This document shows positions 24,439-30,776 of a stretch of 30,776 nt of DNA, one piece after another (positions within the stretch are counted from its first letter, which is position 1; every line of letters starts with the position of its first letter). The DNA comes from Oscillospiraceae bacterium. GTDB taxonomy: Bacteria; Bacillota; Clostridia; Oscillospirales; Ruminococcaceae. The notes below the pieces were generated by a model that saw only the letters and a program-made list of their open reading frames with translations, made no database searches and was not told the origin of the DNA. Location of the stretch: assembly GCA_014796735.1 (NCBI GenBank), contig JAAVIG010000016.1, positions 1 to 30,776 on the forward strand, given 5' to 3'. A program made the translations under genes and the position numbers.

Positions 24439-25608
24439 CTACCTTTCCGCGTATTCCGCCAATAATCCGCTCAGAACATCAAAATCGAAATTTTCCGTCA
24501 TATCCTGCGCTAACATGTTCAACGCGTCACTGTGAAATTCATCTTTGATTCGGTTTCTCCATTCAAGCAGCTTTTCCGCTGTTTCGGGTCGGCTGAGGGT
24601 GATAAGTCTTCCCAGCTGAAACGCCGCCGCATAGCTTACGTCAAAAACGCCGTTCTCTTTGTCGTAAATCAGTCTTCCGTCGGCGGTATTAGCCTGTGAA
24701 AGCTCCGGTATAATATCCCGTTCCTCCGATGCCAGAGGAGAGCGGTAAAGAGAATAGGTCATTTCACCCGTACGGGTATAATGGGGCATTACCGCCGTTT
24801 CTCCGTTAAGACTTCCGCAGCCTATCGCGCCGCAGTTTTTTGACATTCCTTCGGCAAGCTTCGCAAAGGGTCTTCCCTTTTCGCTGTGAGAACGGATATT
24901 CCAGCTGTACAAGGATACCAACCTTACTTTATCGAAGCTTTCGGGAATTTTTTCTCCGTAGCCGAGAGCCGTCACCAAATGACACACGCAGGAGGTTTCC
25001 CCGTTTGTGTCCGTGGGAACAAAGCGGTTTGCCAGAATCGAGGAAAAATATCCGTCCTTTACGCATATATCGTCGGGCGCTCTGCTCAGATCCAAAAGCT
25101 TGGCATGAGCCAAAAGGGAAATATCCGAATCCGAGGGAAAAATATCCTCGTATACCCGCTTTGAAATATCGATAAAGCGGCAATACTCGGTTTCCTCCTC
25201 AAAATAAACGCTCGGAAGATCCGTTTTTTGGGGAAAATATGTGTCGGAAGCAGAGGTAAAAAGCTCTTTTACGGTGATCTCGCCCTCTCCGATTATTTCA
25301 TTATCTTTAAGCACCAGAAGCGCCGCAAAGGGCTTTTCGCCAAAGCTCCATGGAAAGGTTCTGTCGCTTAAGGTTATGTAAGGAAGGGTATTGGCAAAGT
25401 CCCCCGCTTCTCCGTTTGCGGGATATACGCCGAAAACCTCCTCCGCTCCGAGAGTAAACAGGCGGCGGGCAATTATGTAATCCTGCTTTGCGGAATAATT
25501 GCCCACCTCGGCGCCCTGTGTCACACGCTGAGAGGCCGTAAAGCTTTGTCTGCCGTTTTGCACGGTGGGCAATATTCTGTCTATCAGCTTGAAGTCCTTT
25601 TCTTCCAT
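24439..25608 (-). CDS. 389-aa conserved protein of unknown function (SYAAAFQLGRL motif)
   Basis: Two blocks stand out: MPHYTRTGEMTYSLYRSPL (about 272-290) and FDVSYAAAFQLGRLITL (about 320-337). From memory these match a family of uncharacterised proteins with LPHRTRTGE-x-SWYRGPL and DVSYAAAWQLGRLL. I know of no activity. An upstream block FSSILANRFVP followed by SCVCHLVTALGYG also fits that family's ANRFP...AHLVSLEG pattern. The protein is soluble by appearance. The gene starts 7 bp after the stop of the DUF6603-like gene and precedes the 305-aa gene by 7 bp, so these genes form one tightly packed unit. Confidence 0.85.
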   Translation of the reverse strand: MEEKDFKLIDRILPTVQNGRQSFTASQRVTQGAEVGNYSAKQDYIIARRLFTLGAEEVFGVYPANGEAGDFANTLPYITLSDRTFPWSFGEKPFAALLVLKDNEIIGEGEITVKELFTSASDTYFPQKTDLPSVYFEEETEYCRFIDISKRVYEDIFPSDSDISLLAHAKLLDLSRAPDDICVKDGYFSSILANRFVPTDTNGETSCVCHLVTALGYGEKIPESFDKVRLVSLYSWNIRSHSEKGRPFAKLAEGMSKNCGAIGCGSLNGETAVMPHYTRTGEMTYSLYRSPLASEERDIIPELSQANTADGRLIYDKENGVFDVSYAAAFQLGRLITLSRPETAEKLLEWRNRIKDEFHSDALNMLAQDMTENFDFDVLSGLLAEYAER

Positions 25609-25615
25609 TACGGTT

Positions 25616-28240
25616 CTATTCCTTGATCAAAATATTTTCGTCAAACAGCATTTCCGCGTTTTGCGCGTATAAGGCAAGTGAAATATCCTTTTCGGGCTTT
25701 ATCCCCATTTTTTCAAGGAAAGCCTTTCGTTTTTCGTTTACCGTGCTCACCGTTTCGGAGAAGGTTTTTACGGTATCATGGCTTTCGCACTGTATTTTAA
25801 CGGGCTGTCCGAATTTATAGCACTCATAAATACGGGTGTTTTTGCGGCGCAGTTCTTCAAGAGATATGAACCGCGTTTTCGGAAACGTTTCGACAGTCGG
25901 CTCTGCAACGGTTACAATATACCCGCTTTTCACCCGCCTGATCTCTCCGCTTCCGCCCCACATTGCTGTCGGAACGTTTTGGAAATAATCTGTTGTTTCG
26001 TATTTTTCTACGCCCTCCGCGTTAAAGCTTATCTCCGATCTGAAGCTTATATCCCCCATTGGACGTATAACCACATCATTGTCGGAAATAGGAACAGCCG
26101 AAACCACGGTGAAAGAAAGTCCGTCCGCGCTTACGTATTTAACGCCGTCTTTTTCACCGTGTACTTTTCCGTTAACAGTAACCGTAAGCGGCTCGGGCTT
26201 TTCGGAGCCGGAATCCGTAAGCTTATTTGAAGCTTTATTTGTCAACGGCAGAAAGCTTTTTGAAAATTCATCATAGCTCAGCGGAGGAGGCGGGCTTTGA
26301 TCCTGTTTCCCGAATTTTATCGTAAAAGAGATAATAAACCAGCTTATACGCGCTTTTCCCGAAAATTCGGGGCCGTGAAAATCAATATCCACTCCCAGCT
26401 CGATTGTAAAGGTATGATGTATTCCAAACCATTTAAGGGTATATGACGCGCCCAGAGAAACGCATAAATGCGCCGAATATTCAAAGGGCTTCCACTTTAT
26501 CATAAAATCGACCTGAGCGATAAACCAAGCCTTTAAATTTCCGTCCTTATAAAGGGCGTTCATTCTTACTCCCGCCATTATGCAGGAGGGCGTAAGGGCA
26601 AAATACGCTTCTCCCGACACCGAAAGCTTGCTTGATATCTTCCAGTTAACGCCTAAGCGGGGTACGCTCGGATAATGTGACGGCTTTTTATAATCGGGGT
26701 GATACCCGCCGAGAGAAAGCACAAAATCGCCCTTATGACTGTTCTCGCCGAACCAGAGAAAAAATGCGAAGCCCCCCGTAAGCTTGCAAGCCTTGCTTAA
26801 TATATAGGATTCGGAGGTTAGCTGTGCCTGCATAGAAAAAACACCCTCCGTCGGATCCAGATTCGATTTTAAAGCAAGCTGTGCATATGCGATAGGGTTT
26901 TTGTCCGTCATGGGAGGGATCGAAATTTCGGAGGTGCCGAGTAAGCTTATGCTTAATCTTGTGCCAAAGCCCACGTTTAAAAGCACAAAGCTTTCCATCA
27001 TGTTAAAAGTGGTGAACTTTATTCCCGCGGAAATGAATTTATCGCCCGCGGAATCGGCAATATAATTTTCGTTTTCAAGCTTGCCAATCATTACCGCAAG
27101 CGGCATAGGCTTTTTTCCCACCGCCGCCGCAACCAGCGGAAAATCCGATACGTCCCGAATGTCGGGCAAAACAATACGCTTATTGTACCCGAAGGCGGCG
27201 GCAATGCCTGTTACAAAAAAAGCGGGAGGCCCGCCTATATTGGCGTTGACTAAAGCGTAAGCAAGAAATTTGCCCCTTTCGTATGTTCCCGCAAGGGTCA
27301 GTTTGAACGCCTTGATACCTATTGTCAGCGCGCCCGCGTATTTATTCCCTGTTTTTTTAAAGGAACCCCCTATTGTCAGGAAGCCATTGTCAAATTCCAA
27401 TCCAAGACCCGATAAAAGGAATTTAATGTCCATTGTATCCATATCGACTTGAAGCCCCGCGCCAAGCAGCGAAAGGATAAAAGGATTTATTGACGCAGTC
27501 GCGTCCAGCATTGCTCCGAATTTTCCGTCTTCGTAGGAAAAGCCCGCTCTGTGCAGCGTAATTATCGATACTTTTTTATTTATATCCAGCCAGAAGGTTT
27601 TTGAGCCGCCTGTGTTTTCCGCCGATAAAGCGCTGCTGTCCTTATCCGTTTTGACCTTTTTTTCGTACGGCTTTATCAGCTGTGCAAACTTAAAGCCGCA
27701 TATATTGCCGCAAAGACTAAGACCCGGTTTAACGTCAAAGCTTCCGTCTTTGCTGCCGCTTTTGGCGCAGTAGTTTTCGTCTTTTGTTCCGAAAACAACA
27801 GACAGGTCATTAAGTCCGAGGGTCTCTTTTTCCGCAAATTCGGATATAAAAGGTATGTCTGTCAAGCTGAGGTTTTTTACCGTAAACCCCAAAAGGTAAT
27901 CGTTGCTCTGACCTTCACGGCTAAATCTTATCTTTTGCAAAAAGCTGTCAAGCTCACACTCAAAGGACAGAATCTTTTTGATATAATCAACTCTCAGACG
28001 TTCTATTTCAAAATCAAAGGCTTTGGGAATATAAGGCTCAAGCCCGAAATTTTCCGCCGCTGCGGATACAAGCTTCATTATATTAAGCGCGGAGTCGGAG
28101 TAAGCGGATAAATTTATGTCATCTCCGTCCTTTTCCGCCGCACCCGTAAATTTAAAGCCGAATAAATTTACGCCTAATTTAAGCGCAAACTTTGCATCCT
28201 CGGAGGCGCGGAGCCTACGGTATTCATTGCCGCTGTCCAT
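25616..28240 (-). CDS. DUF6603-like large beta-rich protein
   Basis: The 874-aa product consists largely of alternating hydrophobic/polar strands (GGSFKKTGNKYAGALTIGIK, FSGKARISWFIISFTIKFG). A central block, GYNKRIVLPDIRDVSDFPLV (about 350-370), matches my memory of DUF6603. Strand after strand is amphipathic and glycine-studded, as in a beta-barrel, beta-groove or beta-helix. This is notable in a Gram-positive without an outer membrane. A Pro-rich break near 670 (QSPPPPLS) leads to a tail of about 200 residues. There is no signal peptide. The frame opens at a TTG three bases earlier, but the ATG at 28240 overlaps the upstream TGA stop as TGATG. No ribosome binding site is obvious, so coupled translation is expected. 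Function is unknown. Confidence 0.85.
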   Translation of the reverse strand: MDSGNEYRRLRASEDAKFALKLGVNLFGFKFTGAAEKDGDDINLSAYSDSALNIMKLVSAAAENFGLEPYIPKAFDFEIERLRVDYIKKILSFECELDSFLQKIRFSREGQSNDYLLGFTVKNLSLTDIPFISEFAEKETLGLNDLSVVFGTKDENYCAKSGSKDGSFDVKPGLSLCGNICGFKFAQLIKPYEKKVKTDKDSSALSAENTGGSKTFWLDINKKVSIITLHRAGFSYEDGKFGAMLDATASINPFILSLLGAGLQVDMDTMDIKFLLSGLGLEFDNGFLTIGGSFKKTGNKYAGALTIGIKAFKLTLAGTYERGKFLAYALVNANIGGPPAFFVTGIAAAFGYNKRIVLPDIRDVSDFPLVAAAVGKKPMPLAVMIGKLENENYIADSAGDKFISAGIKFTTFNMMESFVLLNVGFGTRLSISLLGTSEISIPPMTDKNPIAYAQLALKSNLDPTEGVFSMQAQLTSESYILSKACKLTGGFAFFLWFGENSHKGDFVLSLGGYHPDYKKPSHYPSVPRLGVNWKISSKLSVSGEAYFALTPSCIMAGVRMNALYKDGNLKAWFIAQVDFMIKWKPFEYSAHLCVSLGASYTLKWFGIHHTFTIELGVDIDFHGPEFSGKARISWFIISFTIKFGKQDQSPPPPLSYDEFSKSFLPLTNKASNKLTDSGSEKPEPLTVTVNGKVHGEKDGVKYVSADGLSFTVVSAVPISDNDVVIRPMGDISFRSEISFNAEGVEKYETTDYFQNVPTAMWGGSGEIRRVKSGYIVTVAEPTVETFPKTRFISLEELRRKNTRIYECYKFGQPVKIQCESHDTVKTFSETVSTVNEKRKAFLEKMGIKPEKDISLALYAQNAEMLFDENILIKE

Positions 28241-28782
28241 CAATTGAATTTTTCAAGCATATCTTCTATGCTGTATGTACCGAGAGAGTTGACAACCTTT
28301 TCACGGGTGCTGTTCCACAAGGAAAAGGAAATGGATTCGATGCTGAAAGGCAGCGGTTCTGTCGGCTCGGGTTTAAATTCATTTGTAATTCCCAAAGAAA
28401 AGGCATATTCCTTATCAATATCCTTATTAGCTCCCGATTTATCGTTTTCACTGCTGCTGTAATAGAAAAATGCCTGATATACATCTACAAAGGTTTTGTC
28501 AACACCGCCGGGAAAACCGAGGAATTTTATAACGCCGTCTATTGAATCTTTTTTATCCTCTATTTCCGCGTCCTTGAGAATAGACGCAAGGCTTACGGAC
28601 TGCTTTGGATTTTCTGTTGACGGGCAAACAAGAAAACGGGTTGCATCTGCTTGTTTTTCAACCGCTGCCATAAGGTGAATACCGAAAACCGATATAGCTG
28701 CGCCCGCATTTATGTTCGCATTTTTGTTTGCCTGTATCTTTGTGGATTCCGATGCGCTTGCCGTAATTTGATATTTTGCCAT
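28240..28782 (-). CDS. 180-aa protein of unknown function, first gene of the DUF6603-like cluster
   Basis: I do not recognise this family. The N-terminal 45 residues are Ala/Asn/Ser-rich with a mildly hydrophobic stretch (INAGAAISVFGIHLMAAVE) but no signal peptide architecture. The middle holds FVDVYQAFFYYSSS. The C-terminal block FSIESISFSLWNSTREKV resembles the tone of the first third of the DUF6603-like protein (VKNLSLTDIPFI, LNDLSVVFG), hinting at a small paired subunit (inference). AAAGGAAG precedes the ATG. Its stop overlaps the next start by one base, giving tight stoichiometric coupling. It is first behind the promoter at 28837-28865. Confidence 0.8.
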   Translation of the reverse strand: MAKYQITASASESTKIQANKNANINAGAAISVFGIHLMAAVEKQADATRFLVCPSTENPKQSVSLASILKDAEIEDKKDSIDGVIKFLGFPGGVDKTFVDVYQAFFYYSSSENDKSGANKDIDKEYAFSLGITNEFKPEPTEPLPFSIESISFSLWNSTREKVVNSLGTYSIEDMLEKFN

Positions 28783-28836
28783 GTTTTTATCTTCCTTTCA
28801 AATAAAATAAATTAAAGTTATATAATTTTATTTATT

Positions 28837-28865
28837 ATTATATCATAATTTTTCTTACCGTTCAA
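28837..28865 (-). promoter_or_regulatory. Sigma-A promoter of the DUF6603-like cluster
   Basis: On the minus strand TTGAAC (28865-28860) and a perfect TATAAT (28842-28837), preceded by TGA, are 17 bp apart, leaving a leader of about 50 nt. It is the only clear promoter found for the seven-gene cluster. Confidence 0.8.
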
Positions 28866-28873
28866 CATTTTTT

Positions 28874-28924
28874 GACAAATTTCCGCAAATAATAGACAAT
28901 TACACGCAAATCATACACAATTTA
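28874..28924 (-). promoter_or_regulatory. 21-bp phased direct repeats upstream of the cluster promoter
   Basis: Imperfect units start at 28874, 28895 and 28916, a period of exactly 21 bp or two helical turns. Each opens with ACAA-x-T, and the first two carry CGCAAAT at the same offset (28884 and 28905). The array begins 8 bp upstream of the -35 box, so it is a plausible activator-binding array for the cluster. Confidence 0.55.
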
Positions 28925-28940
28925 TCCTTTTTAAACATAA

Positions 28941-28977
28941 ACGCATATATTATTTTTGTATAAAATAATATATGCGT
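28941..28977. terminator. 16-bp perfect inverted repeat, probable terminator of the HAD gene
   Basis: Arms 28941-28956 and 28962-28977 (ACGCATATATTATTTT and its complement) are perfect with a 5-nt loop, 19 bp past the stop codon of the HAD gene. The stem is A+T-rich and no long U-tract follows, so termination may be modest. Confidence 0.55.
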
Positions 28978-28996
28978 AAAAGATTTTATATTGATT

Positions 28997-30580
28997 TTAA
29001 TCTACGATCCTATATACCTCCGCGTTCCCCTTTTTCCCTATCTTATCAACTACGCCCAGATACAGAAGTATTTCAAGCATTAGCTTTGCGTCGGTGCTTT
29101 TGGCGCACTTCTGAAATTCCTTTACGGTAAATTCCTCGGGCAGCTCCTCGCAGTCGGGAAGCAGCACCCTGTAGTCGGAGGGCTTTTCAAGGCAAATTTC
29201 ACGTCTTAAAGCTAAAGGCGTTTTTGTATAAGCCCCTCTTTTTCTTCGTCTGCCCGTTTTTTCCGAAACGAAATTTACCCGCTCCACATCAAGCTCCGCA
29301 ATACAGATCGTTAAATTGGGATCGGTCAGAAAGCTTTTTATGCGGTAAAGCTCCAGAAAGAAATCGCTTAAACTGTTGTTGTACCTGAAACCGCTCTCTC
29401 TTATAACTTCTCCGCTTGTATCGCTTGCGGTGATAACTCTTGTGCGCTTTTCAAAGGGGTAGACCACCGTCACGTGACAAACCGACAGCATGACCTCAAG
29501 CTTTTTGTTCAGCTTTGAAAAATTGGCGGTCTGTATCTCAAAAATACCGTTTTCGGTAACTATATCGGCGTAAAAGCTCCCTATCTTCGCTTCCTGATCG
29601 TAGTCCTCAGAAAAGTAATTTTTCAAGGCCGAATGAATACACTTTTCGTTTAATGTCCCTATATTTACGGCTTCTCTTGCCTTTGCCTTTTCCACCGACG
29701 TTTCAAAACGCTTGGCGTCGGGTTGATTTATAATATTTTCATGAGGGGTATAATCAAAAATCTCTGCCTGCTCCTTTTCGATAAACCTCGGCACGCTGAT
29801 ATTTTCATTGCTTCCCAGAATCCCCGCAGCAATTTCCTTAAGCTCCTCCGCAGCATTTGACACCGCATAGGCTCTGTCGGAGACATTAAACATGGATATA
29901 TCGTTAAGATTGTCGCCAAAGCATACCACTTCGTCGGCTCCCAGCATTTCCTTAACCTGCAAAACCGCGTTTGCTTTGGATGCTTTTAAAGAAAACACCT
30001 CGAGCAAAAAATCGTCCTTGTAATATTGATCGAAATATCCTATTGAAGCAAAGCCTTTCTCCTCGCTGAAAACCTCGCTTATGACCTCCTTCGGCAAAGC
30101 GGAGTTGATAAAGGTAAAGTAGTGAATATCACCCTCAAACAGCTCCTCATAGCTTTTGCAGGGGCGCAGGGTCTTATCTCCCTTTCTGTCCTTAAGATAG
30201 TTTTTTATGCGGCGGGTGTCATTTTCAAGATAACTTACCCTCTGCTCTCCGTCAATGAACGAGTACACCAGCGGGGTCTCATTGTACCGCATTATGGTAC
30301 TTTTTATCTCCGTCAGATCCATTCCGTCGAAATTATTGAGCTTTATAGGCTTCCCGCTTTGTCCGTCGGCAATAATAACGCCGTTCATCAGAATAACGGG
30401 CAGCTTTATTTCCGCCTTGCACATTTGAAAATTCGCCGAGCTGAAGCGCCGTGCGGTGGCATAGGTGAACAAAACGCCGTTGTCTGAAAATCTTTTGAGC
30501 ATTTCCGCCGCTCTGTCCTTTAATCCCGCTTTATTGGTGAACAAAGTGCCGTCTAAGTCTGATATGTACAGGGTTTTCAT
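28997..30580 (-). CDS. HAD-type (Cof-like) phosphatase fused to a DUF8091-like nuclease-fold domain
   Basis: The 527-aa product begins with a complete Cof-type HAD phosphatase (about 1-265). The nucleophile and acid are Asp8 and Asp10 in SDLDGTLF, motif II lies in TYATARR, and motif IV is GDNLND (Asp223, Asp227). These enzymes dephosphorylate sugar phosphates or nucleotides. The C-terminal half (about 300-527) contains NEKCIHSALKNYF, then FYADIVTENGIFEIQTANFSK and LEVMLSVCHVTVVYPF. This is the pattern I remember for DUF8091, a predicted restriction-endonuclease-like fold with a D...E-x-Q core. The fusion is in one clean frame. It has its own consensus promoter and GAGG site. The HAD call is secure; the nuclease-like call is from memory. 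Confidence 0.88.
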   Translation of the reverse strand: MKTLYISDLDGTLFTNKAGLKDRAAEMLKRFSDNGVLFTYATARRFSSANFQMCKAEIKLPVILMNGVIIADGQSGKPIKLNNFDGMDLTEIKSTIMRYNETPLVYSFIDGEQRVSYLENDTRRIKNYLKDRKGDKTLRPCKSYEELFEGDIHYFTFINSALPKEVISEVFSEEKGFASIGYFDQYYKDDFLLEVFSLKASKANAVLQVKEMLGADEVVCFGDNLNDISMFNVSDRAYAVSNAAEELKEIAAGILGSNENISVPRFIEKEQAEIFDYTPHENIINQPDAKRFETSVEKAKAREAVNIGTLNEKCIHSALKNYFSEDYDQEAKIGSFYADIVTENGIFEIQTANFSKLNKKLEVMLSVCHVTVVYPFEKRTRVITASDTSGEVIRESGFRYNNSLSDFFLELYRIKSFLTDPNLTICIAELDVERVNFVSEKTGRRRKRGAYTKTPLALRREICLEKPSDYRVLLPDCEELPEEFTVKEFQKCAKSTDAKLMLEILLYLGVVDKIGKKGNAEVYRIVD

Positions 30581-30621
30581 TTGTCCTCACTTTCCGGTTT
30601 TCGGGTTGCTGAATAATCAAT

Positions 30622-30650
30622 ATTATATCAAACGCCCAGTGCTTTGTCAA
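30622..30650 (-). promoter_or_regulatory. Consensus sigma-A promoter for the HAD fusion gene
   Basis: On the minus strand a perfect TTGACA (30650-30645) and TATAAT (30627-30622) are separated by 17 bp, about 40 bp upstream of the start codon. It lies 10 bp from repeat copy 3. Confidence 0.9.
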
Positions 30651-30660
30651 ATCTGTTATT

Positions 30661-30774
30661 ATACTATTATCCAATTAAAAACTTGAAAAAATGGTTTTAA
30701 TTGGATAATAGTGCTTTGGGTGTAATATCCATTTAAACTTTGATTTTATATTGTGTTTAAATGGATATTAGTAT
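30661..30774. repeat. 114-bp double-hairpin repeat, copy 3
   Basis: Identical to copies at 2-115 and 7751-7864, in the same orientation. The window ends two bases after it, so its right flank cannot be judged. Confidence 0.95.
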
Positions 30775-30776
30775 TA

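Noticed and set aside
15725..28782. Prophage or contractile injection system as the identity of the cluster
   Set aside because: No sheath, tube, baseplate, spike, AAA ATPase, portal, terminase or integrase motif was seen in any of the seven proteins.

Overview
The window looks like a chromosomal stretch from a gut-type member of the Clostridia, most likely Ruminococcus/Oscillospiraceae-like (inference). Supporting signs are moderate G+C, AGGAGG-type ribosome binding sites, textbook sigma-A promoters with 17-bp spacers, lipobox lipoproteins, and a surface protein ending in an NADTG-type wall-sorting motif. All 15 intact protein genes, and one short remnant, lie on the minus strand, so transcription runs from high to low coordinates. 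The first and last bases of the window fall inside copies of the same 114-bp repeat. This suggests a whole contig whose assembly stopped at repeats.

Layout in transcription order, right to left. (1) 30580-28997: a HAD phosphatase fused to a nuclease-like C-terminal domain, behind a perfect TTGACA/TATAAT promoter. (2) 28782-15725: a 13-kb cluster of seven large genes without recognisable signal peptides. They encode a 180-aa protein, a DUF6603-like 874-aa beta-rich protein, a 389-aa protein, a 305-aa protein, a 1074-aa protein with a coiled coil, a 549-aa propeller-like protein, and an 850-aa glycine-rich protein carrying a Hint (hedgehog/intein) domain. A strong promoter preceded by 21-bp phased direct repeats opens it. 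A terminator-like hairpin at 23467-23496 may split it into a four-gene and a three-gene unit. This is the best candidate for an undescribed system. (3) 15561-9742: an AraC regulator, a wall-anchored secreted protein, a solute-binding lipoprotein and a family 2 glycoside hydrolase. A paralogous solute-binding lipoprotein (9486-7870) has its own promoter. Together they look like a sugar capture and degradation locus, but no ABC permease is present. Both binding proteins carry a four-cysteine zinc-ribbon-like insertion. (4) 7565-2551: a dCache chemoreceptor, a GHKL histidine kinase fused to an extracellular RsiV-like (DUF3298) domain, and its LytTR response regulator, followed by a 61-aa remnant of a surface-protein domain. 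(5) 2031-259: oligoendopeptidase F with its own promoter, a long leader and a clean terminator.

The intergenic spaces hold a family of palindromic elements: three identical 114-bp double-hairpin copies and three diverged copies of about 56 bp. Most lie 3' of genes. One supplies the final codons and stop of a gene. All appear to share an ATACTAAT-like terminal motif.
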